A stretch of DNA of 64,000 bases, from assembly GCF_900167185.1 (NCBI RefSeq), contig NZ_FUWM01000018.1, positions 1 through 64,000 of the forward strand, given 5' to 3'. The position numbers were made by a program, and so were the translations under genes. Below, piece by piece: positions 46,067-55,476 of the stretch (the stretch's first letter is position 1; each line of letters begins with the position of its first letter). The notes beneath the pieces were generated by a model. The model did no database searches and was not told the origin of the DNA. It saw nothing but the letters and a program-made list of their open reading frames with translations. The DNA is from Selenihalanaerobacter shriftii. Lineage in GTDB: Bacteria > Bacillota > Halanaerobiia > Halobacteroidales > Acetohalobiaceae.

Positions 46067-47266
46067 TTAATTCATTAACTTCGTTTGATAAGAACAACCA
46101 AAACATTTAACTGTTTCATCCTCAGTAGCAAAAAAATCATCACCACAGTTTAAGCATTTCTTTTTAAATCCTCTTAATATACTAATCTGTTCATTATTTA
46201 AGACCATTCTCATCTTTTCTTGATTGGAAAATTGAATTGCATCTAAAGTGCATACATCTTGACATAATTTACAACCTGTACATAAAGCAGGATTAAATAA
46301 TACTTCCTTTTTCTCTTCCTCTTTAATTATCTTTAAAGCAGAGTTTGGGCATAATTTAGCACAAATACCACAGAAATCACACTCTATTGATAACTTCACA
46401 TCCCAGAATACAGATTGTTTTACTGTATTTTTTATAAGTTTATTTTTAGAAATTTGCTGAATAAAACTTAATAATATTCTTCTATTAATTGGAAGTTCTG
46501 TATCATCATTATCTCTGTTAGATTTTTGCTTATCCTTGATAAAACTTCCCTTAATTTCTGACTTTAGAAAAGTAAATAATTCCCTTCTATTAATAACTTC
46601 ATCATTAGCCTTTGTAGGATATTCTTTAGTTCCATCTCGTTTAATCTCTTCTTCGTTAAAAATTAAAGATTTTAATGTATAACTCGGAATTTGATTATCT
46701 TTTATCTCATTTAACCAAATTCGTTTTTTATTATTAAATAAACTTAAAATATTATTGCTATTTTTTATACTTTCCTTTATTAAATTCAGACCACTTAATT
46801 CACATTCAGCACATTTCCCGCTCTTTAATAATAAATATTTAAAATCGAATTTAAACATGCTAATTAAAATTTCTTCTGATAACCTAGCTAAACAATTAAC
46901 TTTTATTTCTTTTTTTCTCATATTTCGTTTCAAATTAACTCTTTGACAAGAAAAAACAAGTTCCTGATCAAAGTTAGCAATGTTTTCAGCATCACTAATT
47001 AATTTAGAATCTGAACTTTCCTGGATAACAAAAACTCCTACAGGACAGACATTATAACATTGACCACATTTTTTACATTTTTCTTGTGAAATATTTACTT
47101 CTTGTTTTATAGTAATAGCATCCTGAGAGCAATTTTTAATACACCTCTGACATTGACTATGAGGGGAACGAATTTTAGTACATAAATGACTTTTAACTTT
47201 TATTGATTCAATATCTAAGTTACTAATTAAATTAAATAACTTATTTAAATAAAACAAATTCTTCAC
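46067..47266 (-). CDS. Multi-cluster 4Fe-4S ferredoxin-like protein
   Basis: A 399-aa cytoplasmic iron-sulfur protein. The N-terminus has cysteine groups at C29-C46 and C64, C67, C70, C74 (CKKCGQCYNVCPVG). A middle Cys pair with GKCAECELSG recalls MvhD/NapF-type electron carriers. The C-terminal third has two more ferredoxin motifs, CDFCGICAKLCPNSA and CTGCKLCQDVCTLDA, and the end is a CLNCG...CFGC zinc-ribbon-like pair. No Tat signal or membrane helix. Likely feeds or assembles the molybdoenzyme. Start appears to be GTG; a TTG three codons later is possible. Confidence 0.75.
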   Translation of the reverse strand: MKNLFYLNKLFNLISNLDIESIKVKSHLCTKIRSPHSQCQRCIKNCSQDAITIKQEVNISQEKCKKCGQCYNVCPVGVFVIQESSDSKLISDAENIANFDQELVFSCQRVNLKRNMRKKEIKVNCLARLSEEILISMFKFDFKYLLLKSGKCAECELSGLNLIKESIKNSNNILSLFNNKKRIWLNEIKDNQIPSYTLKSLIFNEEEIKRDGTKEYPTKANDEVINRRELFTFLKSEIKGSFIKDKQKSNRDNDDTELPINRRILLSFIQQISKNKLIKNTVKQSVFWDVKLSIECDFCGICAKLCPNSALKIIKEEEKKEVLFNPALCTGCKLCQDVCTLDAIQFSNQEKMRMVLNNEQISILRGFKKKCLNCGDDFFATEDETVKCFGCSYQTKLMN

Positions 47267-47282
47267 CCCTAGTTCAAAATTA

Positions 47283-47957
47283 CTATTCTTTTCTTAATGA
47301 ATCAACTTCATTAATTATCTCACCTATAAGCTGTTCATAATCTTTAATTATAAAATTCTTAGTTATATTAACAAGTGATTTATAAAATTCAGTATTAGCA
47401 TTATTTGATACTCTCTTAGTAAACTCAGATATCCATACTCCTAAATGATTATCTAAAAATTCTCTTTGTATTTCTAAATATTGCAATGCAGATGTAAAAT
47501 CAGAAGAGTTTATAGCTTCAATCTGATTGAAAGTTAAAAAGTACAAGAATTCTAACTCCATTATAATATGATCAGGTGCATCTTTAAAGTCATCTGCAAC
47601 TTTTAATCCTACTTCCTTATATTTATTTAATACATCTACTGTAGAGTCTCCCATCACCTTCCTTTCTTTTTCTAAATAAATTGATCCATAAGGGGGTGCA
47701 ATTAAGTCAAAAGGACCTACAAAAAGTCTTGAATATTCAACCTTTAAATCTTCAATATTAGAAATCTTTTCTCCCTCTTTTTGCAAAGAAATTGCATACT
47801 CCATTAGATCATCAGATATAACTTCTGTTGAAACTACTAAATTATCTAATACTTGACTTTCAAATAAATCTTTTTCTGGAAGATAAAAAAGAGTAGATAG
47901 GAGTTTATAAGTATTTTCTCTAGCTTCTTGTAAAGATAAAATTTCTTCTAAATTCAA
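47283..47957 (-). CDS. TorD/DmsD-like molybdoenzyme chaperone
   Basis: A 224-aa all-helical chaperone. The stretch LKVEYSRLFVGPFDLIAPPYGSIYLE near 68-93 (shown only in part as PFDLIAPPYGSIYLE) is the TorD hallmark, and EEKDLFE-type acidic start and the PDHIIMELEFLYFL segment follow. It keeps the Tat signal of the catalytic subunit covered until cofactor is inserted. It lies between the Fe-S subunit and the polyferredoxin gene in the operon. In arr operons the equivalent is ArrD. Confidence 0.9.
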   Translation of the reverse strand: MNLEEILSLQEARENTYKLLSTLFYLPEKDLFESQVLDNLVVSTEVISDDLMEYAISLQKEGEKISNIEDLKVEYSRLFVGPFDLIAPPYGSIYLEKERKVMGDSTVDVLNKYKEVGLKVADDFKDAPDHIIMELEFLYFLTFNQIEAINSSDFTSALQYLEIQREFLDNHLGVWISEFTKRVSNNANTEFYKSLVNITKNFIIKDYEQLIGEIINEVDSLRKE

Positions 47958-48024
47958 TTAAATTACCTCCTTTAGAAAGTATAGTAGGGGGAGTCTCCTC
48001 CCCTCACTATAACTGACTAATTAT

Positions 48025-48747
48025 TTATTTCTGTGAATTAAAATCTCTAATATAATATACTCTTGGTTCAGTTCCTAAACTTTCTTTAAGTCTGAACGAT
48101 TTATATTTCTTTAATAATTTATTTGCCTCACTATTATTATCATCTAAATTGCCAATCACTCTTGCATCAGCAGGACAAGCAGTTACACAATAAGGCTTTA
48201 AACCTTCTTTAACCCGATGATCACAAAGCAAACACTTCTCTACAACACCTTTTCTTCTAACACCATCATAAGTCTTATCGCGGTCTGTAGTATTTGCTCG
48301 AGCAGGATTATAATATGGAGGGATTTCACCTACTGCTTTTGTAACTTCTTTTCCAGAAGACGTTACCTTTGGTATAATCTTTTCGTTATCTCTCCAGAAT
48401 GGATGGGCTTTCTCTTTATTAAAGTTAATTACTCCATACGGATCTGCTTTTTGACATCTTTTACAGCCGATACATTTATCAGGGTCATGAAGAACCATCC
48501 CTGTTCCGTCCTCATCTTTGTGCATAGCTCCTACAGGACAAACTTCTACACAAGGTGCATTATCACAGTGATTACATAAAGTTGGTATAAACTCATAGTT
48601 TACATTTGGGAATTTACCAACAGTTTTATGAGTATAGTGTCCCCAATAAAATCCTTCCTGTACATTATTCTCATTCTTACAACTTATTACACAAGCCCCA
48701 CATCCAGCGCATTTATGAAGATCAATCACCATTACATATTTTGCCAT
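48025..48747 (-). CDS. arrB: Four-cluster Fe-S subunit, ArrB-like
   Basis: A 240-aa electron-transfer subunit of the DMSO reductase superfamily. Four cysteine groups: C13-C23 (CAGCGACVISC), C58-C70 (CNHCDNAPCVEVC), C92-C98 and the last group CLLCDHRVKEGLKPYCVTAC. The third group reads CIGCKRCQKADPYG: the fourth ligand Cys is replaced by Asp102. The layout and length (ArrB is about 234 aa) fit arsenate respiratory reductase. It has no Tat signal and should travel with the catalytic subunit. It is 21 nt downstream of it. Confidence 0.85.
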   Translation of the reverse strand: MAKYVMVIDLHKCAGCGACVISCKNENNVQEGFYWGHYTHKTVGKFPNVNYEFIPTLCNHCDNAPCVEVCPVGAMHKDEDGTGMVLHDPDKCIGCKRCQKADPYGVINFNKEKAHPFWRDNEKIIPKVTSSGKEVTKAVGEIPPYYNPARANTTDRDKTYDGVRRKGVVEKCLLCDHRVKEGLKPYCVTACPADARVIGNLDDNNSEANKLLKKYKSFRLKESLGTEPRVYYIRDFNSQK

Positions 48748-48768
48748 TTAATTCACCTCCGTAGATAG

Positions 48769-51315
48769 TTATATTTTTTTGATTTTAATTCTAGTAACTC
48801 CACCATGACGGGCTGTACTTCCACTTAGTCGTTCATAATCAGGTGGAAGAATTTCGTTATTATTTCCTCCACGTGGTAATTTATTCTTATAATCTTCACT
48901 AGCTACCTTACCATAAGCCCAATGACCTTGTCCATAACACTTACCTACTGTTCCTGAGCGAACACCTTCCCATAGCTTAGCTTCACATTCAATCTCACCT
49001 GTTGGTGAAATAAGTTTAATCTTATCTCCAGTCTTAATTCCTAATTTTTTAGCATCCTTAGGATTTATCTTAGCTACATCATTCCAGGCTTCATCACCTG
49101 GGTCGACGTCTTTTAACTCTTGGTACCAATTACAGTTAGCTGACCGTGCTTCTCGGTTAAGTCGAGACCGATGCTCAAAGAAAACGAATGGATATTCTCT
49201 CTCTTCACCCCAACGATATGCTTCCTCATAATGAGGAACAAAAGCAAGTTCTCCTCTGGCTTCATACTTACATGTCTCTAAAATATCATCAATATCAGTA
49301 TGATGCTTCTTAGCATGCTTACCTAAAGCTTTCTTTAATGTTTCACTATAGAATTCAAATTTACCTGTTTTAGTACCAAAATCATCCCAGTTTTGTTTGA
49401 ATTTATATGACTCTGAATTCCAAACTCCAAGCTTTCTAAACTCCTTCCAACCATTTATCTGATCACCATTAACCTTAATCTTAGGGTCCCAAAGAGGTTG
49501 AGTACGAATTTTAAGAGCATATTCACTAAATTCATATTCATTAGCTGGAGATTTACCTGTTTCAGGATCTTTAATTTCTGTTTTAAAATATTTAATAAGT
49601 TTATCATAACCTTTTTCAGCCATCTTCTCAGCTATTAACCAAGGAACTTCTGTTTCATCCATCTTCACATCCCAAAGTGGTTCAATAACAGGCTGATTCA
49701 TAGTAACATAAGCATGAGTATTAGCTTTAGACTTTACATAACCAAATTTTTCATATTTATGCTGAGCTGCAGGTAGTACAATATCAGCAAATTGAGTCAT
49801 TTCTGCTGGATTAGTCGTTATATGCACAAAGAAAGGAAGTTTAGTCAATGCTTCTTCCCATCTATCAGTTCCAGAACAAGAAAAAGCAAAGTTATTCCAA
49901 TAACCGATAGCTACCTTAATTTCATAAGGTTCTTCATCTAATATAGCATCCGCAGCGTTATTAGTAACAACTCCTTTACCAGATTTTCCTTTCTTTAGAG
50001 CAGGAAACTCTTTATATCCTCTTTGATCCATCTTATGATGCTCTAAACCTTTTTTAGCAACTTTATCAAGATACTTTTTATAACCAGGAAAATCGTCTAC
50101 TGGAATATCAGAATGTCTAATACTTCCACCTTTATTATCAACAGAACCTACTAATCCATTAAGTGCATGTGCTGCCATAGCAGTATAGCCACCACGGACA
50201 TGCATTGACGCTCCAGTAGCTAACCAGGAAATAACATTTGGTCCTGCCTTAGCAAAGTCAGTAGCAACTCTTTCAATCTGTTTAGCAGAAATTCCAGAAC
50301 GTTTTGCTGCCCACTGAGGGGTTTTATCTTTTAGTCCTAAATTCCACCATTTAACTACCCCATTAGTATAATTCTCTTTAAAGGTAGATTCATCAACTTC
50401 TTCTCCTACCTTAAATCTATTCTTACCATCAACAAAATCACCAACAAACTCTTTATTCCAAAGGCCTTTTGCTAAAATAACATGTGCCATTGCTATAGCC
50501 AAAGCACCATCTTCACCAGGAATAACCGGCAACCATTCGTCAGCTTTAGCAGCAGTTGCAGAAAGTCTCGGATCCATAACAGCTACCCCTGCTTGATCAA
50601 GCACATCTCCCCAAGCGTTAATAGAATGAGGTACCTGACGATTAGAGGCCAATGGGTCTGCTCCCCAAAGTAATACATATTTCGTATTCTCTAAATCATA
50701 ATCTCTATAGCCCCAATATGCTTCAGTATAATATGACCCAAACTTCTCTGCTTCAGCACAAATAGCACTATGAGAAATACCATTTGGAGAACCAAATATT
50801 TTAGTGAACTTTCCATATATAATATCTCTCATATAAGTATATCTACCTCGAAAAGTAACATACTTATGTGTCTCATTATTTTCTCGTAACTCTAACATCC
50901 TATCCGCTATCTCTTCAATTGCTTCATCCCAAGTAATCGGTACAAATTTTGGATCTTCATTTCTACCCTTTTTAGGATTAGTTCGTTTCATTGGAACTTT
51001 AATTCTATCAGGATCATAAACTTGTTGTAATGACATATGTCCCCGAGGACAGATATTCCCATTATGAGCCTTAGAATACCTATTTCCTTTAACTTTGATT
51101 GCTCTACCATCAACAACCTTTACTTCAACTGGACACCAGGTAGTACATCCCTGACAAGTAGTCGGTTTCCATTCTCCTCCATCAATTGAATTTGAATCAT
51201 CTTTAGCTAAAGAACTTAAAGCTGGATTACGTTTACATCCAGTGGCTCCTAAAGCAACAAGTCCACCAGTAGTTGTTGCTGAAACCTTTAGAAAGTCTCG
51301 TCTAGTTAATTTCAT
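48769..51315 (-). CDS. arrA: Molybdoenzyme catalytic subunit, arsenate respiratory reductase-like
   Basis: An 848-aa DMSO-reductase-family enzyme. The twin-arginine signal TRRDFLKVSATT is at 4-15, with Cys27 after a weak lipobox-like GATGC. The 4Fe-4S ligands are C54, C57, C61 and C89 (C-x2-C-x3-C-x27-C). Cys186 in SHSAICAEAEKFG is the expected Mo ligand. RGRYTYMRD, ADPLASNRQVP, DPRLSATAAKADEWLP and GLWNKEFVGDF match the ArrA branch as I remember it; length too. Related selenate reductases cannot be excluded. No NrfD-type membrane anchor follows, so quinol oxidation needs another protein. Ribosome site AAGGGGGG. Confidence 0.82.
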   Translation of the reverse strand: MKLTRRDFLKVSATTTGGLVALGATGCKRNPALSSLAKDDSNSIDGGEWKPTTCQGCTTWCPVEVKVVDGRAIKVKGNRYSKAHNGNICPRGHMSLQQVYDPDRIKVPMKRTNPKKGRNEDPKFVPITWDEAIEEIADRMLELRENNETHKYVTFRGRYTYMRDIIYGKFTKIFGSPNGISHSAICAEAEKFGSYYTEAYWGYRDYDLENTKYVLLWGADPLASNRQVPHSINAWGDVLDQAGVAVMDPRLSATAAKADEWLPVIPGEDGALAIAMAHVILAKGLWNKEFVGDFVDGKNRFKVGEEVDESTFKENYTNGVVKWWNLGLKDKTPQWAAKRSGISAKQIERVATDFAKAGPNVISWLATGASMHVRGGYTAMAAHALNGLVGSVDNKGGSIRHSDIPVDDFPGYKKYLDKVAKKGLEHHKMDQRGYKEFPALKKGKSGKGVVTNNAADAILDEEPYEIKVAIGYWNNFAFSCSGTDRWEEALTKLPFFVHITTNPAEMTQFADIVLPAAQHKYEKFGYVKSKANTHAYVTMNQPVIEPLWDVKMDETEVPWLIAEKMAEKGYDKLIKYFKTEIKDPETGKSPANEYEFSEYALKIRTQPLWDPKIKVNGDQINGWKEFRKLGVWNSESYKFKQNWDDFGTKTGKFEFYSETLKKALGKHAKKHHTDIDDILETCKYEARGELAFVPHYEEAYRWGEEREYPFVFFEHRSRLNREARSANCNWYQELKDVDPGDEAWNDVAKINPKDAKKLGIKTGDKIKLISPTGEIECEAKLWEGVRSGTVGKCYGQGHWAYGKVASEDYKNKLPRGGNNNEILPPDYERLSGSTARHGGVTRIKIKKI

Positions 51316-51537
51316 AATTGTCCCCCCTTAATTATTTTTGTCAACATCAATAAACTTAGTGTGGATTCCAAAAAAATTCCTCTAAAAATAGATATTAATT
51401 CTTTTTCTTTGTTTTATTGCCCCCTCATGTTTATCATTTTTATTTACCCTTTAAATATATTGTACATTAAATCACAAATAATTTGTATAGGGATAATTAT
51501 TGATTTTTGTAGGTAAAATCACTTATATAATATATAT

Positions 51538-51577
51538 AAATAGGATTTGTAGGGGAATTCCCCTACAAATCCTATTT
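51538..51577. terminator. 40-bp perfect palindrome terminator
   Basis: AAATAGGATTTGTAGGGG (51538-51555) and its exact complement (51560-51577) surround AATT, making a fully symmetrical 40-bp hairpin. It lies 6 nt after the response regulator stop and 220 nt before the molybdoenzyme start, so it separates the sensory operon from its target. Confidence 0.85.
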
Positions 51578-51582
51578 TATAA

Positions 51583-52314
51583 TTATAATATCCCCTTTTT
51601 TATAGCTAAACGAACTACTTCTGAACGTTTATTGAGTTCTAATTTTTTCATCATTCTAAATTTATGAGTTTCAACTGTCTTTACACTAATTACTAATTCT
51701 TGCCCTATCTGTTTATTAGTATAGCCCATAGCTACTAATTCAAATACTTCCCTTTCTCTATTACTTAATAAAGAATAATTATCATCTTGACCTTGATTGT
51801 CATCTATATTCTCCACATTTTCTGTCTCTTGCTGACAAGACTGACATCTTTTCTCCTGACCTGTTAATTCTTTTTTCATTTTACTATTGTTATTTGTTGC
51901 TAAATAATTACTTATTAAAATTTTTGTCATAGAGGGATAAATAAAGACCTCCTCACGATGAACTGCTCGAATAGCAGACAATAATTCAACATCAGCTGCT
52001 TTCTTTAATATATATCCTGATCCACCTGCTTCCAAGGCTTCTTTAAAGTATCCTTTTTCTTCATGAACAGTTAAAATAAGTACCTTACTTTTTAAATTAC
52101 TAGAAGTAATCTTACGTGTAGCTTCCATACCGTCAATCCTAGGCATAGATAAATCCATTAAAATCACATCTGGTTTGAGTTTTCGAGCTTTCTTTACAGC
52201 TTCTTCTCCATTAGTAGCTTCACCAACAACTTTAATATCTGCTTCGTTATCAAGAAGAGTCATGATACCTTTCCGAACCAATGAATGGTCATCACTTACC
52301 AACACTTTAATCAT
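51583..52314 (-). CDS. NarL-type response regulator with CxxC linker
   Basis: A 243-aa regulator. The receiver domain has its phosphorylation site at Asp54 ([11 protein letters not shown]) and Lys in VHEE-type positions. The C-terminal LuxR helix-turn-helix is [20 protein letters not shown] and beyond. Unusually, the 40-residue linker contains CQSC (Cys157, Cys160). A TTG upstream is open but the ATG at 52314 has GAGGAGG at the right distance. It overlaps the kinase gene by 8 nt. Likely regulates the adjacent molybdoenzyme operon. Confidence 0.88.
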   Translation of the reverse strand: MIKVLVSDDHSLVRKGIMTLLDNEADIKVVGEATNGEEAVKKARKLKPDVILMDLSMPRIDGMEATRKITSSNLKSKVLILTVHEEKGYFKEALEAGGSGYILKKAADVELLSAIRAVHREEVFIYPSMTKILISNYLATNNNSKMKKELTGQEKRCQSCQQETENVENIDDNQGQDDNYSLLSNREREVFELVAMGYTNKQIGQELVISVKTVETHKFRMMKKLELNKRSEVVRLAIKKGIL

Positions 52315-53803
52315 CAAACTCCTCCTCAATTATTGATGTGTCATTAACTGGTATATTAACATAAACCGTAGTTCCATTTCCTTCTCCTGTTTCAATTGTT
52401 AGCTCTCCACCTAATAAATCAGCACGTTCTTGCATACCAAGGAGACCTAAATGCTCTTGAGTTCGATCACTATTCATAACCTCATCTAAATCAAAGCCGC
52501 ATCCATCATCTTCTATAATAACTAATAGATTACCTTCTCTATTATTAATTATAACACTAATATTATCGGCCTCCGCATAACGAAGAGCATTAGTTAATGC
52601 TTCTTGTATAATCCGATAGACTGTAATCTCAACTTCCTTAGCGAGGGTAGTATCGATTAGACCATTAATATGCAAACCTACATCTTCATTCCAGTATTTA
52701 GAGGATTCCTTTATATAATTTTCAACAGCTGCTGCTAAACCTAAATCATCTAAAATGCTAGGACGTAACTGCCGAGCTAATAAATTAATTTCATCTAAGA
52801 CTTTAGCTATTGTTTTCTTCATCATTTTTATTCTTTCATTAAATTTCTTTTGCTCGTCAGTATTTTCTAAATTAGCTAAGGCTAAATTTAAGCTGGTTAA
52901 AGCTTGACTAGTCTCATCATGTAACTCCCTAGCGATTCTCTTTCTTTCTTCTTCCTGAGCCATAATTACTTTATTTAATAAATACTGTCTTCGTTCCTCT
53001 TTCTTCTGTAACTCTTTCCATAATTTTCGCCGTTCAATAGCTGTTCTTTGTAATTTAGCGGTCATATTATTAAAAGCTTGGCCTAATTTACCTAATTCAT
53101 CCTCAGCCCAATCCAAAGAAACTCTATAATCTAGCTTCCCTGAACCAACTTTTCCAGTAGCAGTAACCAGTTCACTTAAAGGTTTATTAATTAGATTCGC
53201 TAAAAAATAAGCAATAGCGATTCCTAAAAAGGAAATTAATACTGTACTAAACCAAAGTAAATACTTTAATTTAGTTAATGCTTGATCAATATAAACTTCG
53301 GTGACCCCTAACCTAACTATCCCATAACGCCCCTGCCAAATAGGTACTGCTATATCATGAATAATTCCACCTTCATTTCTAAAAGTCTTACTACTATAAT
53401 CCTGATTTGAACTTATCTGATTAAAATTCTGATTAAAATCAATTAATTCTTTAGGAATCTTTCTACCAAAAGTATCTGATACTAACTCTCCTTGTGAATT
53501 AAAAATCAAAATATAAGCTAATTCCTGATTATTATTCATTACATCCTTAATTAATTGGTGCAAACCAAAAAGATTATTAGTCAACAAGAAATCTTCACTA
53601 CGAACTGCTATGTATTGAGCTAAAGAGATTCCTTGTTTTTCTACTTCATGCCTTAATACTTGAGTAAATATATCTTCTGATTCTAAAATTAATAATGATG
53701 CTAATAATAAAATTAAGATAATAGCAATCCCCATAATTTTACCTTTAACTCCTACTAGATTAAAGAACGGCTTAAATAAGTTAGAATGTATTTGATCTAT
53801 CAT
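52307..53803 (-). CDS. NarX-like sensor histidine kinase
   Basis: A 498-aa kinase. Membrane helix 1 is near 20-42, an extracellular sensing domain 43-178, helix 2 near 181-203, HAMP 200-255, a coiled coil, then a HisKA_3 dimerisation box with His295 in [12 protein letters not shown]. The ATPase domain contains [10 protein letters not shown] (N box) and EDDGCGFD (G1 box). It overlaps the binding-protein gene by 4 nt (ATGA). Its external domain probably reads the ligand state of that protein. Confidence 0.92.
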   Translation of the reverse strand: MIDQIHSNLFKPFFNLVGVKGKIMGIAIILILLLASLLILESEDIFTQVLRHEVEKQGISLAQYIAVRSEDFLLTNNLFGLHQLIKDVMNNNQELAYILIFNSQGELVSDTFGRKIPKELIDFNQNFNQISSNQDYSSKTFRNEGGIIHDIAVPIWQGRYGIVRLGVTEVYIDQALTKLKYLLWFSTVLISFLGIAIAYFLANLINKPLSELVTATGKVGSGKLDYRVSLDWAEDELGKLGQAFNNMTAKLQRTAIERRKLWKELQKKEERRQYLLNKVIMAQEEERKRIARELHDETSQALTSLNLALANLENTDEQKKFNERIKMMKKTIAKVLDEINLLARQLRPSILDDLGLAAAVENYIKESSKYWNEDVGLHINGLIDTTLAKEVEITVYRIIQEALTNALRYAEADNISVIINNREGNLLVIIEDDGCGFDLDEVMNSDRTQEHLGLLGMQERADLLGGELTIETGEGNGTTVYVNIPVNDTSIIEEEFDD

Positions 53804-54744
53804 TCTTCTAATTCTTTCCTTAATTTTCTTACACTATTATAATCTTTATCACTAACTATTTCATAACCATCTAAACCCATATTTTTCAAAATATCTTTCC
53901 CATTTGAAGATTCATCTAAAGTCATGAAAAAATTTTGTAACTTTTGTTTAGTTTCTGAATTAAGACCTGGTCTAACTACAACTGGAGGAGTAGTAAATTT
54001 TGGAGATTTTTTAATTACTTTTAAGCTATCCTTATTTTGTGAATTTATCTTTAGAAAATATTTATATACCATATGATCTACAGCAGCCCCATCTACTATA
54101 CCTTCCATAACTGCTTTAATTGAATTATCGTGACTATAAGTAAATATATAAGACTTAAAATAATTTTCAGAACGTTTTCCTCGCCATTTTAAAAGTGTCA
54201 TTGGATAATTATAACCTGTATTAGACATAGGATCAGTAAAAGCAAAACGTTTTCCTTGTAAGTCATCAAAGTTATTAATTCCACTATCCTCTCGAACAAT
54301 TATATAAGAATAATAATTTGCTTTACCATCTTTTTGCGGAGCAGCTAATAGCTCTAAACCGAATGAATCATGACCACTAACATAACTATAAGTACAAATA
54401 AAAGCCATATCTACCTCTTCAGTACGTAATAGTTCATTAACTTCACTATACGTTTTTCGCTGAACTATTTCAATAGGTCTATCCAATTTTTCTTCTAATA
54501 AAGTTAATAATTTTTCATAATAAGTTATGCTTTCCTTAGTTGACGTAATAGCAGCAAGTGAAATACGAAGAGGATCATTGTGCTTTACTTGAGTTACTTT
54601 TAAATCAGACCTTGTAACCTGTTTACTAAACGAAATAAATGGATAATCGCTTTGAGTAAATAAAGTATTATAACCAAAAACAAATATTACAACTATTAAA
54701 ATTAGTATTAAAAATAGTGTAATTAAAGTTTGATTTTGTTTCAT
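53800..54744 (-). CDS. PhnD-family periplasmic binding protein, sensor type
   Basis: A 314-aa binding protein of the PhnD/phosphonate type. An N-terminal hydrophobic segment (8-27, LFLILILIVVIFVFGYN) has no lipobox or clear cleavage site, so it is probably membrane-anchored. Family stretches are YYEKLLTLLEEKLDRPI, VDMAFICTYSYVSG and GKRFAFTDPMSNTGYNYP. No transporter is adjacent. With the kinase and regulator it forms a three-part oxyanion sensor, like ArrP/ArxX or the PhnD-like head of TtrS. The ligand is probably the respired oxyanion. Confidence 0.87.
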   Translation of the reverse strand: MKQNQTLITLFLILILIVVIFVFGYNTLFTQSDYPFISFSKQVTRSDLKVTQVKHNDPLRISLAAITSTKESITYYEKLLTLLEEKLDRPIEIVQRKTYSEVNELLRTEEVDMAFICTYSYVSGHDSFGLELLAAPQKDGKANYYSYIIVREDSGINNFDDLQGKRFAFTDPMSNTGYNYPMTLLKWRGKRSENYFKSYIFTYSHDNSIKAVMEGIVDGAAVDHMVYKYFLKINSQNKDSLKVIKKSPKFTTPPVVVRPGLNSETKQKLQNFFMTLDESSNGKDILKNMGLDGYEIVSDKDYNSVRKLRKELEE

Positions 54745-54974
54745 CTTAAATTACTCCTCCTTTCTTTTTTATTATAACATAAGTTATATATAATAGTTAA
54801 ATAAATCATTAAACCACCGAAGAAATATAAATTTACTCGGTGGTTACATCCTGGTAAAATTGGAGAAACAACCGTATTATCTCCTTGTACTAAAAAGCCT
54901 AATAAGCCTAAGATAAGTAATAATAACTTTTTATTATTTTTAAAAAAATAATATAGAATAGCTTTAAATATAAT
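54741..54974 (-). CDS. Small membrane protein, 77 aa, probable ATT start
   Basis: A frame open for 78 codons with two hydrophobic helices (about 17-30 and 50-65) and a conserved-looking loop GDNTVVSPILPGCNHRVNLY with one Cys-Asn-His. It ends in a Lys/Arg tail, with its TGA overlapping the next ATG (ATGA). The frame is closed by TAG two codons before, and no NTG codon occurs until residue 56, so initiation must be at ATT (54974) or the gene is decayed. It overlaps the Fe-S protein gene by 11 nt. Function unknown; part of the sensory operon. Confidence 0.55.
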   Translation of the reverse strand: MIFKAILYYFFKNNKKLLLLILGLLGFLVQGDNTVVSPILPGCNHRVNLYFFGGLMIYLTIIYNLCYNKKERRSNLR

Positions 54975-55476
54975 CTTCTAATCTTTCTCTAATTCCCTGA
55001 TAATCATCTGTAAATAATGGACTACAAGCTTCTAATTCATACTCTCCTTTAACAAATTTAGTAGCAAAGGCTAGACAGGTTACTTCTCCACATTCGCTAC
55101 AATTTAATTGTGGTAAGTTTTTATATAGTTCTGGAACACTTAGATTTTCTTTCGAAGTATAATCAGGTTCTATCTGATCTTTATTTTTATAAACACGATT
55201 AATCTCTTCTTTTACCCAATCTATCAGCTTAATTCCCTGAGTAGTATTACTTAATTCATTCAAAACGATTGCTTCTGATTCTAATAAAATAACAGCGTCA
55301 TCCTTCTTTAATTCTAAGCTAGGCTTTTTGGCATAATAAATGCTATCTGGATAAGTAGCATTTAAATACGGTAATAATTCACTAATATCTGTCGAGGGAC
55401 GAGTTCTAAACCTTATCTTTGTTTTATCTGCCCCACATCTTCTAATAGTCTCAACTTCAATTTTTTTTAAAAACAT
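54964..55476 (-). CDS. Fe-S cluster protein with ACS/RnfB-type C-terminal motif
   Basis: A 170-aa protein. The N-terminal 110 residues form an alpha/beta domain of unknown type that may bind a partner. The C-terminus has C126, C129, C134 and C151 (NCSECGEVTCLAFATKFVKG), the C-x2-C-x4-C-x16-C 4Fe-4S motif of RnfB and corrinoid protein subunits. It starts directly after the desulfurase stop, so the two act together or are co-expressed. It may receive sulfur or electrons for cofactor assembly. Confidence 0.75.
   Translation of the reverse strand: MFLKKIEVETIRRCGADKTKIRFRTRPSTDISELLPYLNATYPDSIYYAKKPSLELKKDDAVILLESEAIVLNELSNTTQGIKLIDWVKEEINRVYKNKDQIEPDYTSKENLSVPELYKNLPQLNCSECGEVTCLAFATKFVKGEYELEACSPLFTDDYQGIRERLEDYI

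Noticed and set aside
48217-48579. 120-codon plus-strand frame opposite the ArrB-like gene
   Set aside because: Its cysteine richness comes from the antisense of the Fe-S subunit's coding strand; no start signal.
54241-54744. Interpretation of the PhnD-type gene as part of a phosphonate importer
   Set aside because: No phnC or phnE neighbour; it is coupled to a histidine kinase and regulator, so a sensor role fits better.
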